Part shown: piece by piece, positions 1 through 8,345 of the stretch
How the letters are laid out: every line of letters starts with the position of its first letter
Numbering within the stretch: position 1 is the first letter of the stretch
Assembly: GCA_963768085.1 (NCBI GenBank)
Contig: CAVYGO010000003.1
Span: 1 to 64,000 of the forward strand
Origin: Pukyongia sp963768085
GTDB taxonomy: Bacteria > Bacteroidota > Bacteroidia > Flavobacteriales > Flavobacteriaceae
DNA length: 64,000 bases
Direction: 5' to 3'
Notes under the pieces: model-generated
What the model was told of the DNA's origin: nothing
Seen by the model: the letters and a program-made list of their open reading frames with translations, nothing else
Databases searched by the model: none
Program-made: the position numbers and the translations under genes

Positions 1-857
1 TAGAGCGCAAATCGCGGACCCTGTCCGGCAGTGGTCCATTGCAGCATCTGCAGGTCACCGTCGGAGTTGCCGAACGCGGCAATGGGTCGCCGGCCGATTT
101 GCTGGTGGATGGCAACCGGCTTGCCTTCCTTGTCGTCATAGAAGTTGAGCTCGGGCAGGCGGACAAGAACCGGCGTTCCTTCGTGCATTTCGAACTTCAC
201 TTTGATGCTGCTGCCTATCACCTGCTCAGGCGGGATACCATAGACTTTCTCGGACCACGGACGCATGAACTCGATGCCTCCTCCGGAAACTATGAAGGTT
301 TTAAAGCCATTAGCGCGCAGGTAAGTGAGGACTTCGAGCATAGGCTGATAGACCATCTCGGTGTAGGGGCGTTTGGAGGTGGGATGTCTTGCTGTCGCGA
401 TCCAGTCACTGACGACTGTCTCGAACTCCGCGGTGGTCATACCGGCGTGAGTGGCCATGATGATTTCGACCACCGATTTCATGCCGTCTGCCATAGCGCC
501 TTTCACGTCACCCTTGAGCAGTGAGGCGAAGGGCTCCTTGTCCTTCCATTCAGGATTCTCTGGCGCGATTGCCTTGACACGGTCGAGCGCGAAGAGGACC
601 TGGAAATACATCGGCTGTTCGGCCCACAGCGTGCCGTCGTTGTCGAACACGGCGATGCGCTCAGCGGGTGGTACGAAGTCGGGGGAGCCTGCCTTGGTCA
701 CCTGTTCCACGAAGGCGATGATGGACTGCTTCGCCTTGCCATCGTTCCAGGATGGCAGTGGATCCGCCGCAATTGCCGGAACGGCTATTCGACCGATGAG
801 TGAAACGGCGATCAATACAAGCAAAACGTGACACCAAGTTATCTTCAATTTTTTCAT
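1..857 (-). CDS. Secreted HAD-family phosphatase (3' end outside window)
   Basis: Reading frame open from an ATG at 857 to the window edge (285 codons seen, no stop, so C-terminally partial). The start is supported by an AGGAGG ribosome site at 862-867. Residues 1-31 form a signal peptide ending in an AIAAD-like cleavage site. HAD motif I is VFDNDGTLW (Asp72 nucleophile, Asp74 acid/base); motif II is TFIVSGGG; motif IV is the GNSDGD stretch near residue 270. The family hydrolyses phosphate monoesters, and secreted members of this type often sit beside sulfatase genes. It lies downstream of the arylsulfatase on the same strand, with a likely terminator between. GC-rich codon use contrasts with the flavobacterial right side of the window, suggesting transfer. 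The substrate is unknown. Confidence 0.85.
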   Translation of the reverse strand, partial: MKKLKITWCHVLLVLIAVSLIGRIAVPAIAADPLPSWNDGKAKQSIIAFVEQVTKAGSPDFVPPAERIAVFDNDGTLWAEQPMYFQVLFALDRVKAIAPENPEWKDKEPFASLLKGDVKGAMADGMKSVVEIIMATHAGMTTAEFETVVSDWIATARHPTSKRPYTEMVYQPMLEVLTYLRANGFKTFIVSGGGIEFMRPWSEKVYGIPPEQVIGSSIKVKFEMHEGTPVLVRLPELNFYDDKEGKPVAIHQQIGRRPIAAFGNSDGDLQMLQWTTAGQGPRFAL

Positions 858-1103
858 TAGGCCTCCTATCCCATAGCGATTCTCTCATATATTAAGATTG
901 AAATTATGGACAGTTTCAGTGTTCGTGCGCCAGGAGCTTGTTGAAGCTCATTTATTTTGTCTCCAACACTCACATTCCGGCGGCGGGGCATCAATGCACC
1001 CATACCGGGCCTGGCCAGAGCATCGATCAGGGTAGCCGGGTCCGGAAGGTGAGTGCTATCGCTGGAAGCGATTCGGGATAGGGGCCTACCGATTGATCGG
1101 CTT

Positions 1104-1144
1104 GGCCCAAGCGAGCCGGCTGTCCCTCGGACAACGCTTGGGCC
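1104..1144 (-). terminator. Stem-loop after the sulfatase gene
   Basis: GGCCCAAGCG at 1104-1113 and CGCTTGGGCC at 1135-1144 form a perfect 10-bp inverted repeat just after the sulfatase stop codon. There is no clear U-tract, so this may be a terminator or an mRNA-stabilising hairpin. The rest of the 858-1158 gap holds no gene I can support. Confidence 0.45.
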
Positions 1145-1158
1145 GAGCGCCAGATGGC

Positions 1159-2766
1159 CTAGTCCCCGACCACGCTGAGGATCTTCTCCTTCGCATCGCC
1201 GATGGTGAAGGATCCCGGCTTCTGGCTCGGCGGAAACTCCTCGAAGGTGGCAAGGAATTCGCCTACATAAGACGCCGCCGGCGCCATCAGGAAGACGCGG
1301 TCGAGGAACCAATCGTAATAGGTGTTCGACGTGATCTGTCCACGCTCGTAGGGATCTCGCCGCAGGTTGAACAGCAGCGGCATGCGCAGGACGGTCCAGG
1401 GTTCCGCCCAGGCCCGCATGGTCTGCGGAAAGCGATGCTCCAGGAAGACGATCTTCCAGTCGTCATACCGCAGAGCGGTCAGATCACCGGTGTCCGAGAA
1501 ATAGAAGATCTCGTTGCGCGGTGTCTTTTCCTCTTCGCCCAGAAGGTAGGGCAGCGTGTTGTAGCCGTCGAGGTGGACCCGGTAGTCACGCCCGATCGCC
1601 TTGACGCCGTCGCCCTTCAGCTGTTCCTTGATGTCATCCACACCGGCCATGGCCAGAAAGGTCGGCAGCCAATCCATATTGTGCATGATCTCGTTCGAGA
1701 TTCGCCCGGCTTTGATCTTGCCGGGCCAGCGCACCATGCCCGGTACGCGGAATGCACCTTCCCAATTGGTGTTCTTTTCGCCCCGGAACGGCGACCACGC
1801 TCCATCCGGCCAGGTGTTCATGTGCGGTCCATTGTCAGTGGAATAGAGCACCAGCGTCTCCTCGGCGATGCCGAGTTCGTCGAGCAGGTCGAGGAACTGG
1901 CCGACATGCATGTCATGCTCGATCATACCTGCTGCGTACTCGTCAACGTGTTTTCCGGCGGCCTCGTCGGCCATTGCACGGCGCTCTTCGCTGACGTGGA
2001 CCCGGAAGTGCATGCGTGTGCCGTTCCACCAGACGAACCAGGGCATGCCGTCTTTTTCCCTGGCCCGGATAAACTCGATCGCGGCGGCAACGGTCTCGTC
2101 ATCGACGGTTTCCATGCGCTTTTTGGTGAGCGCGCCGGTGTCTTCGATCTTCTGACCGGTTACAGCGCCGTTCTTATCATAGACGGCGGAGGACTTGATC
2201 ACCCCGCGCGGGCCGAAGACTTCTTTGAAGGAACGACCGTCAGCCATGACCAGGTCCTTGGGATAGTCCTCGTTCTCTGGCTCTTCCTCGGCGTTTAGGT
2301 GATAGAGGTTGCCGAAAAACTCGTCGAAGCCGTGATTCGTCGGCAGATGCTCGTCGAGGTCGCCGAGGTGGTTCTTGCCGAACTGCCCCGTCGCGTAGCC
2401 CTGCGCCTTGAGCAGCGCAGCGATGGTAGCGTCTTGTTCCTTCATGCCCTGCGGGGCCCCCGGCATGCCGACCTTGGAAAGCCCCGTGCGGAAGGCCGTC
2501 TGCCCGGTGATGAAGGTGGATCGGCCGGCCGTGCAGGACTGCTCGGCGTAGTAGTCGGTGAAGATGATGCCATCATTGGCGATTTTGTCGATGTTGGGCG
2601 TCTGGTAGCCCACCAGCCCCTTCGTGTAGGCGCTGATGTTGGATTGTCCGATATCATCGCCCCAGATAACGAGGATGTTGGGTTTTTTTGCTGCATGCAC
2701 AGCTGTACCAAGCAGCATAGCAACACCAAAAAACATCGTACTAATGAGTAGTAACCGCTTTTTCAT
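1159..2766 (-). CDS. Arylsulfatase, type I (formylglycine-dependent)
   Basis: 535 residues from the ATG at 2766, chosen because an AGGAGGAG ribosome site lies just upstream and residues 1-25 make a signal peptide (ends VHAA). Metal-binding Asp pair in ILVIWGDDIG (about 37-38). The formylglycine site is SCTAGRSTFITG with Cys78; the C-x-A-x-R form is a recognised alternative to C-x-P-x-R. The enzyme would hydrolyse sulfate esters in the periplasm after maturation. It lies between the HAD phosphatase and a broken outer-membrane transporter gene, all on the minus strand, with a divergent LysR gene beyond: a typical sulfatase utilisation cluster. High GC and gene content look proteobacterial. Confidence 0.9.
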   Translation of the reverse strand: MKKRLLLISTMFFGVAMLLGTAVHAAKKPNILVIWGDDIGQSNISAYTKGLVGYQTPNIDKIANDGIIFTDYYAEQSCTAGRSTFITGQTAFRTGLSKVGMPGAPQGMKEQDATIAALLKAQGYATGQFGKNHLGDLDEHLPTNHGFDEFFGNLYHLNAEEEPENEDYPKDLVMADGRSFKEVFGPRGVIKSSAVYDKNGAVTGQKIEDTGALTKKRMETVDDETVAAAIEFIRAREKDGMPWFVWWNGTRMHFRVHVSEERRAMADEAAGKHVDEYAAGMIEHDMHVGQFLDLLDELGIAEETLVLYSTDNGPHMNTWPDGAWSPFRGEKNTNWEGAFRVPGMVRWPGKIKAGRISNEIMHNMDWLPTFLAMAGVDDIKEQLKGDGVKAIGRDYRVHLDGYNTLPYLLGEEEKTPRNEIFYFSDTGDLTALRYDDWKIVFLEHRFPQTMRAWAEPWTVLRMPLLFNLRRDPYERGQITSNTYYDWFLDRVFLMAPAASYVGEFLATFEEFPPSQKPGSFTIGDAKEKILSVVGD

Positions 2767-2806
2767 AATTCTCCTCCTGTTTAAATTTGTCTGTTTGTCT
2801 AACAAT

Positions 2807-3382
2807 CTATCTTGGAAACAAAAACTGTAGCGTCAATGAAAAATACCAATCCGGAGCACCATCTGGCTTTTCTAAAATATAATAGGCTTCAAGCTTGGTA
2901 TTCATCTTTTGGCTGCCGATTTCAAACATTTTACCAAAACCGCCTCCCAAAGGTACGGTCCATTGATTGCCAGAATCAGCCTCCCAATTGGCGGTAATAA
3001 TCATATCACTAATTAAATACCAGCCTCCATCCAAGTTATAATTAATGAATGGTTCAAGAAGCATCTGGCTGACCGTGTTACGATCAGAGTCTCCTGCAAA
3101 TGACCAAAGCTGCCTGCCAAGAAGTCCAAATGTCCAGGGTTTCGGTTGTACCAGAACCAATGATACGGTGAATTAAATTCCATTCACCAATTGTTTGGGG
3201 TAAGACCGGTTGAATATTTAAAAAAATGGCCTCTCCATTATCAGCACCATAATCAAAACTGAACTTAAAAGGCAGACTCTACATAGCACCAACTGGATTC
3301 TGGGTCTTTGCAGCGAGTTCATCACCGCCTGTGTTTTGGCCGCTTACATTTGAAACAATCAAAGTCAGATCTCTTTTGATAT
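2807..3382 (-). pseudogene. Broken outer-membrane transporter gene (neuromedin-U/transporter-like)
   Basis: The intact tail (2807-3160) reads as the C-terminal beta-barrel part of the 'transporter/neuromedin U' outer-membrane family and ends in the aromatic TLQFLFPR expected of a barrel C-terminus. Upstream in another frame (3170-3382) the conserved N-terminal pattern AAKTQNPVGAM...SLPFKF...NIQPVLPQT is visible but interrupted by a TAG right after GAM. A frameshift near 3160-3175 joins the two parts. About half the usual barrel is missing, so there is an internal deletion as well as the stop and frameshift. It would have been the first gene of the sulfatase cluster. Confidence 0.7.
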
Positions 3383-3451
3383 TTAAAATAAAACGGCTTT
3401 TGCGAAAACACAATTGCAAAAAATGCCGCCTTTTGATAACTTTTTTGCATC

Positions 3452-4402
3452 ATGATAAAAAACCAACAGCTTATTAACGCTCATGCGTTACTGGAATATC
3501 GCAATTTCCGAAAAGCCGCTCACTCGCAAAACATTTCACAGTCAGCCTTTTCTAGAAGCATCGCCAATCTTGAAGCATCTTTAGGCGTTGAACTGTTTCA
3601 TCGGTCCCCGTCAGGAATTAGCCCAACAATCTTTGGTAAAACGTTATTCAAATACTCAAAGCAAATATTGATATCTACCAGAGAATTAGAACGTGAAATT
3701 GATATTATCAAAGGGTTAGGAGAAGGAGAGCTGTCTGTTGCAATGGGGCCTTATCCGGCAGAACTTTCGGGTCATAAAGCTGCAGGGCGTATACTTTCCA
3801 AATCTCCTGATTTGAGATGTAAGATGGTTGTCGCAGGTTGGCGGGAAGTTGAAAAAATGCTGATGGCTCGCTCTGTTGACTTGGGTTTTGCAGAGTTAGG
3901 TGATGCTCAAAGAAACAAATACCTGGAGATAGAGCCAGTTGGAAGCCACCAATTTGTCTTTTTTTGCCGCCCTGGTCACCCTCTTTTACAAAACAAGACC
4001 ATATCAAAAGAAAAACTTGATGCCTACCCACTGGCACTAATCAGACTCCCGGGGAGATTAGCTCCATTTTTTCCAGGAAAATTATTTCAAGATAAAGGTT
4101 TTGATTACGTCATCCCAGCAGTTGAAATACAGGATCTGACTTTTTCCAGGCAAATTATAATTGAAAGTGATGCGTTCAGTGCAGCTGCTCCCCTACAAAT
4201 CCAAAACGAATTGGAAAATGGAACCTTCTCGGTTATTCCCTTTATTGCTCCCTGGATGATTCTCAACTATGGATTTATGTATTTCCGTGACCGAGTTCTT
4301 TCACCTATAACCAAGAGATACATGGAGGTTGTACGTGAAATTGAAGAAGATGTGAAGGTGCGTAATCTAGCTTTGTTGAGTAATTACACCCATCAGCTAT
4401 GA
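3452..4402 (+). CDS. LysR-family transcriptional regulator
   Basis: 316 residues. N-terminal winged helix-turn-helix at about residues 8-65 (NFRKAAHSQNISQSAFSRSI, then LEASLGVELFHRSPSGISPT), followed by a LysR substrate-binding domain (about 90-300). It is transcribed away from the minus-strand transporter remnant and sulfatase genes, the classic position for a LysR protein regulating a divergent operon; the intergenic 3383-3451 would hold the operator. Its target operon now starts with a pseudogene, so the circuit is probably broken. The effector is unknown. Codon use is intermediate between the GC-rich sulfatase and the AT-rich right array. Confidence 0.88.
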   Translation: MIKNQQLINAHALLEYRNFRKAAHSQNISQSAFSRSIANLEASLGVELFHRSPSGISPTIFGKTLFKYSKQILISTRELEREIDIIKGLGEGELSVAMGPYPAELSGHKAAGRILSKSPDLRCKMVVAGWREVEKMLMARSVDLGFAELGDAQRNKYLEIEPVGSHQFVFFCRPGHPLLQNKTISKEKLDAYPLALIRLPGRLAPFFPGKLFQDKGFDYVIPAVEIQDLTFSRQIIIESDAFSAAAPLQIQNELENGTFSVIPFIAPWMILNYGFMYFRDRVLSPITKRYMEVVREIEEDVKVRNLALLSNYTHQL

Positions 4403-5457
4403 TTTAGCACGTAGCTAACTATGTATTATGCTGCCAGCGTGTTTTTTGCCAATTTAGTTATCATCAAAATCAAGTGTCATAATTGAGTTTTTCCGGAAAC
4501 TTTCGATTGCAGATTACTTGCCAATATCACAAATCTGTTCACTCAGCATGTATGTTTAGAATATCTGAACCGATAGTTGCCGATTGTCTGCATTTTTTAA
4601 ACGCCTATCAGCACCGCGGACAACTTGCCAGAAATCTCGATTAGGCAGATGCGCCCAATATTACGGCACTAATTTATATGTTCCTCGCCTGTTTCTTACA
4701 AAAGGAAACGCAATTATTTTTTTGGACTGTATCCGGTGATGGGAGGACTGGAGCGATAGCTCAGATAAAAAAAGGCAGATCGGCTTTAGGTTCCGTATGA
4801 ACTGAAAATCAATAACGTGATATGTCAAATATTGTCAAGATATTCGATGTCTTGAGGACAATTTGCAGGGATATCAACGGGGGAAGGTTACTGACTATTG
4901 GATTCAGAGCACTTTTCCCGATATTCCTCCGTTGCTTTCGAGACATGATAAACCGAAGTGGAATTCGGGATACAGACCAACGGGGGCTCACCCTTCGACT
5001 ACTTTTTGTCTTCTATCTGCGTAGCCTCTCCTGAATCTTAAGCTCCGTCTTTCAGGGCCGTTATAGTTCGAGCTTCCACCGTTTCTACGATCTCTCCCGG
5101 AGCGTCTGTCTTTGCCAAGCCTTTTTTCATCCATTTCTGACTCTGCCTCATATTAAATTGGAGGCGGCCGCAGGCTTTAGGCCTGTCAGCGTATGTGAAA
5201 ACCGCTACCTAAATTCTTAGGCAAAGCCGCCTTTATGTATTAAGTTTGTTTCTTCCCGAACCTTCGGCGCACATCCAGAAATCCGGCAAAACCGACATCA
5301 ACAATAAATTATAGCGGGTTCGGAGATTGGCGAAACAGCTACATTATCGAATGTTAACACAACAAAACGACCATCTGAATATACCTGTCGATCCCACAGA
5401 ACACCCCCGAGCAGTGTCCTGCCGATTCCATGATGCCCGCGAAAAGGTTAACTTCGG
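4403..5457. other. Gene-poor stretch, nothing firm
   Basis: About 1 kb with only short frames that show no recognisable domain. A folded block at about 5163-5233 has outer arms AGGCGGC/GCCGCCT and inner short repeats (CCTAA/TTAGG), but no core sites that would make it a credible attC. I see no RNA gene here. Confidence 0.4.
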
Positions 5458-5565
5458 TCACGACGACATCCACATCGCGCACAAACAGCGGAAGCAGAAG
5501 TACGCCCTGAGAATAGACGACTCGACAAATTTGCCACACTTCGGGCAGCGGTAGACGTATCTCAT
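5458..5565 (-). CDS. Possible zinc-ribbon microprotein (35 aa)
   Basis: Start ATG at 5565 preceded by a G-rich tract, stop TGA at 5458. The product contains CPKCGKFVE and, 14 residues later, CFRCLC: two CxxC knuckles of a minimal zinc ribbon, with aromatic and basic residues between. No partner is evident, and the surrounding kilobase is otherwise non-coding. It may be a real small protein or a relic of a larger zinc-ribbon gene. Only the cysteine pattern supports it. Confidence 0.3.
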   Translation of the reverse strand: MRYVYRCPKCGKFVESSILRAYFCFRCLCAMWMSS

Positions 5566-5820
5566 TTCAGCCCCCCTCTTCCGTTTGGTAACTTTCAGAA
5601 TAAATTGGATTCATATTATTCAGCATGCAAAAATTATGCGAACCTTCAGAACTGAAAATATGAATAATTTTCAGTGGGTTGTGTTTTTTAAAAACATCGA
5701 GGCGCCAACATATTTGTCCATTCCGCCACACATTATAGGAATTTAATTATACAGGCCTGCACCTCACGTATCGGATGGAGGATACTTTTTGGGGTTTGGG
5801 GTTTGGGGAGTCGCGGTTTT

Positions 5821-5850
5821 GTGGGGTCGCCCGTTAAAGGGCGACCCCAC
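5821..5850. repeat. Perfect 12-bp inverted repeat
   Basis: GTGGGGTCGCCC and its exact reverse complement GGGCGACCCCAC are separated by GTTAAA. It stands directly before the transposase remnant, and three GGGG runs spaced by TTT (5791-5808) precede it. It could be a terminator stem, an IS-associated structure, or part of a G-rich secondary structure. Confidence 0.6.
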
Positions 5851-5860
5851 TTCTTACTGA

Positions 5861-6052
5861 TCGAACCGCAAGCGTCCGAAAACCCAGGAGGGTCGTGTCT
5901 TGAGACGTTATCGACGCAGGTGGAAAGTTGAACGTCTGTTTGCCTGGTTGCACAACTTTAGAAGGCTTGTTGTTCGCTATGAGTATCATGCTGATAACTT
6001 CCTGGGTATGTTACAACACGGTTGTGCGGTCATACTGTTACGGTATTTTTGA
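5861..6052 (+). pseudogene. IS5-like transposase, C-terminal remnant
   Basis: A 63-codon frame without its own start, entered from a TGA at 5858-5860 and closed by TGA at 6050-6052. It carries SNRKRPKTQEGR, then RRYRRRWKVERLFAWL, then FRRLVVRYEYHADNF, the C-terminal catalytic signature (the Glu of the DDE triad lies in the WKVERLF block) of IS5-superfamily transposases. The rest of the element is gone. It abuts the far end of the minus-strand cassette array, so an IS insertion followed by deletion probably trimmed that array here. Confidence 0.8.
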
Positions 6053-6056
6053 GATG

Positions 6057-6122
6057 GCTTCTAATGCCGCGCTTCAACGGCGCGGTTTATCCGCGTCCTG
6101 CTGCAAGCGCCTTGTTAGAAGC
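6057..6122 (-). repeat. attC of the hydrolase cassette
   Basis: On the minus strand: R'' GCTTCTAAC, then AAGGCGCTTGCAGCAGGACG, a short apex, the complementary CGCCGTTGAAGCGCGG and an R' of CATTAGAAG. R' has lost the invariant G and first T of GTTRRRY, so this end may no longer recombine. About 65 bp, the size of ordinary proteobacterial attC sites. Confidence 0.7.
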
Positions 6123-6123
6123 A

Positions 6124-7005
6124 TTACTTGTTACCAAAGAACCGAAGTAATTCATCGCAGACGGCCGCGGGAGCTTCTTCTGGTAGAAAATGCCCGCAAT
6201 CTAAGGCTCTACCCTCTATTTGTTCGGCACGATCGTGCCATACGCCAAGGACATCGTAGGTACGGTGCACAAATCCTTTTGAGCCCCACAAGACAAGCAG
6301 AGGGCACTGAACCTTCTTGTTCATATCCTCTTCGTCGTGTTTTAGGTCAATGCTTGCTGCAGCACGATAATCTTCACACGATGCATGGATTGATTCTGGC
6401 TTACTGAAGCAGCGTACGTATTCGGCCACTGCCTCATCCGCGAACACCGCACCGGGCGCACTCCATCGTTTTAGTTTTTCAGTGAGATAGTAAGCGGGAT
6501 CAGCGCCGATCAAATGTTCTGGTAATCCATCTGGCTGAATGAGGAAAAACCAATGATAATAGCCAGTGGCAAAGTGTTGGTCAGTAGTCTTAAACATGTG
6601 GTGAGTAGGTGCAATATCCATCACGCATGCCTTCTTGATTCTCTCAGGATAGTCAAGGGCCATCCGATGCGTCACTCTGGCGCCGCGATCATGACCGGCC
6701 ACAAGAAATTCACTATACCCAAGAGACGCCATCACTTCGACCATATCCTGGGCCATCGCACGCTTCGAATAGGGGTAATGATCTGGCGTGCTTGGTGGCT
6801 TTGAACTGTCGCCATAGCCTCGCAGGTCGGGGCAAATTACGTGATAATTGCTGGCAAGGCGCGGGGCAACCTCGTGCCACATGACGTGGGTCTGCGGATA
6901 ACCATGCAAGAGCAGTAGCGGACTACCTGATCCACCATGTACTAAGTTTATCTCAGCACCGTTAGTTTCCACTTTCAATTTATCAAAACGGTTACCGAAC
7001 ATCAT
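6124..7005 (-). CDS. Haloacetate dehalogenase / epoxide hydrolase-like alpha/beta hydrolase
   Basis: 293 residues, alpha/beta-hydrolase fold. Oxyanion-hole motif LLLLHGYPQT; nucleophile elbow AGHDRGARVTHRMALDYP with Asp as nucleophile; catalytic His in DCGHFLPEEAP. HDRGxRxxHRMALD together with YYHWFFLIQP (halide-binding His-Trp) resembles fluoroacetate/haloacetate dehalogenases more than general epoxide hydrolases. It would act in the cytoplasm on small haloacids or epoxides. It is a single-gene cassette; the boundary word GTTAGAAGC before its start matches the R'' after its stop exactly. Substrate not provable from sequence. Confidence 0.85.
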   Translation of the reverse strand: MMFGNRFDKLKVETNGAEINLVHGGSGSPLLLLHGYPQTHVMWHEVAPRLASNYHVICPDLRGYGDSSKPPSTPDHYPYSKRAMAQDMVEVMASLGYSEFLVAGHDRGARVTHRMALDYPERIKKACVMDIAPTHHMFKTTDQHFATGYYHWFFLIQPDGLPEHLIGADPAYYLTEKLKRWSAPGAVFADEAVAEYVRCFSKPESIHASCEDYRAAASIDLKHDEEDMNKKVQCPLLVLWGSKGFVHRTYDVLGVWHDRAEQIEGRALDCGHFLPEEAPAAVCDELLRFFGNK

Positions 7006-7025
7006 TCACCACACACCTTTCTTGC

Positions 7026-7157
7026 TTCTAACGCCAAGGGTCACTGTGGCTGCTGGGCGGAACAAGAGCGACCCTCCTACAAGCTAAGAGCCTGTTAATG
7101 CGACAATTCCCGGAAAACCCCGCACCCCGGCAAATCCAGAGCACCCAATTGTTAGAC
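7026..7157 (-). repeat. attC of the SRPBCC cassette
   Basis: Minus-strand R'' GTCTAAC (7151-7157) and R' GTTAGAA (7026-7032). The outer arms are imperfect, and the longer central stretch folds on itself. 132 bp, at the long end for attC sites. Confidence 0.65.
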
Positions 7158-7184
7158 ATCACGCGTCAACGGGAAAATACCCCA

Positions 7185-7580
7185 CTACACACTGGCCAAA
7201 TATGCGCGCCAAGGTGCCCAATAGTGTTTCTCCCAACCTTGGGTTACCCCGTCGTAGTCTTGGTCAGGCACATCAAGGTGTATCAAGTCAATTCGCCCCT
7301 CATTTTCTTCTGGAGTGAAGCACAAAATCAATGTGGAGTCTGGATCCTCGTTCTTAAAATTAATCGACCGCCACGACTGCACGATCAACCTCGGCTTTAC
7401 TACCTCAAGAGTCGTCCCTGTCAATGCCCCATCGAAAGCTTTGAAGTTAGAGCCTCGTTCATCTCCAATATCGACAGGTGCACCCGTGATCGCTTGGTGT
7501 ATTGCAGGATTTAGGTACATTTCAAATAGCGTAGCGGCCGGCGCCGGTAACACAACCCTTTGACAAATGATATTTCTCAT
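7185..7580 (-). CDS. SRPBCC (START/AHSA1-like) domain protein
   Basis: 131 residues from ATG 7580. An upstream extension in the same frame runs into the attC and is rejected. Pattern of the SRPBCC fold: RVVLPAPAATLFEMYLNPA at the N-terminus, GSNFKAFDGALTGTTLEV, IVQSWRS, then the long C-terminal helix GWEKHYWAPWRAYL. AHSA1-like members bind hydrophobic ligands or act as co-chaperones; no specific ligand can be named. Single-gene cassette between attC 7026-7157 and 7604-7719. Confidence 0.82.
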   Translation of the reverse strand: MRNIICQRVVLPAPAATLFEMYLNPAIHQAITGAPVDIGDERGSNFKAFDGALTGTTLEVVKPRLIVQSWRSINFKNEDPDSTLILCFTPEENEGRIDLIHLDVPDQDYDGVTQGWEKHYWAPWRAYLASV

Positions 7581-7603
7581 TGTCGTATTCCCTTGAATTG
7601 GAT

Positions 7604-7719
7604 GGCTAACGGACCGCGTATCACCCGCGAGCGAGCGGTGGCGCGGAACGTGCCGCCGCCGCAGACGGCCCCCTTGCCGGTTACGTGACACCGACGATCG
7701 TCGGGTGCATACGTTAGTT
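7604..7719 (-). repeat. attC of the tspO cassette
   Basis: Minus-strand R'' AACTAAC (7713-7719), arms GTATGCACCCG and CGGGTGATACG, R' GTTAGCC (7604-7610). 116 bp, GC-rich. Confidence 0.75.
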
Positions 7720-7740
7720 CGCCAGCGGGCCCCGATGCGA

Positions 7741-8205
7741 TCATGAGTTCAGTTGCCAAAGCTGCAGGTTGAGCGCGCTCGCGAAGCCTACCCAACACAG
7801 GTATGGCAACAGAAGCACACCAGCCGGCACCGAGACTCGCCAAAACCCTATCGTGGTCGCCAGGATTACCAGCCAGAGAACGATAATGTCGACGCATGCG
7901 AGATCCGGCCGGTGCGCACCGAAGAACAGATAAGACCACAGAACATTGAGAAGCAGCTGGAACACGAACAACCCCAAGGCGACCGGAGCGCCCGCGAAAC
8001 CGACCTTACGCCAGACCAGCCAGGCGGCCACACCCATGAGGATGTAGAGAGTCGACCACACCGGGGCGAACACAGAGCTCGGTGGATTCCAGCTGGGCTT
8101 CGCGAGCGCCGCGTACCACTCCCCGGGCATGAACCTGGAACCAACCCAGCCAGCGGCCATTGAGACCACCACCCACAGGATCAGGCCAACTGCCGGGTGT
8201 TTCAT
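7741..8205 (-). CDS. tspO: TspO/MBR family membrane protein
   Basis: 154 residues with five transmembrane helices, the normal TspO length. Family landmarks: KPSWNPPSSVFAPVW after TM1, LNVLWSYLFFG in TM3, LPYLCWVGFASALN in TM5 with the conserved Trp/Asn. TspO proteins bind porphyrins and cholesterol-like ligands in the membrane and modulate tetrapyrrole stress responses. It is carried as one cassette; the GTTAGCCGGC boundary lies 15-20 bases before its start. GC content is clearly higher than in the right array. Confidence 0.93.
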   Translation of the reverse strand: MKHPAVGLILWVVVSMAAGWVGSRFMPGEWYAALAKPSWNPPSSVFAPVWSTLYILMGVAAWLVWRKVGFAGAPVALGLFVFQLLLNVLWSYLFFGAHRPDLACVDIIVLWLVILATTIGFWRVSVPAGVLLLPYLCWVGFASALNLQLWQLNS

Positions 8206-8224
8206 CTCGGACTCCCTTCTTGCC

Positions 8225-8328
8225 GGCTAACGCTGCCGGTGAGCATCGGCCTACATTAATACCAAGCTTGATTGGCCTTTACGTAAAACTGCTATCTTCA
8301 TGCCACCTGCCCCACAGGCTTGTTATGT
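8225..8328 (-). repeat. attC of the DUF1566 cassette
   Basis: Minus-strand R'' ACATAAC (8322-8328), R' GTTAGCC (8225-8231), with inner arms GCCTGTGG and CCGATGCTCACCGGC. The R'' matches the boundary GTTATGT at the start of the DUF1566 cassette. Confidence 0.72.
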
Positions 8329-8345
8329 TTGTTCTAATTATATAT

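Noticed and set aside
39..831. Plus-strand frames opposite the HAD phosphatase gene
   Set aside because: The minus strand gives one continuous protein with signal peptide, ribosome site and HAD motifs; the plus-strand frames are shadows.
1093..2298. 401-codon plus-strand frame opposite the first sulfatase
   Set aside because: Product has no domain logic; the antisense of a GC-rich gene commonly stays open.
4809..5034. Overlapping 60-70 codon frames in the gene-poor region
   Set aside because: Neither strand shows a family pattern, ribosome site or neighbour support.
5163..5233. Palindromic block as a possible attC
   Set aside because: Has paired arms but no RYYYAAC/GTTRRRY cores in the right places.
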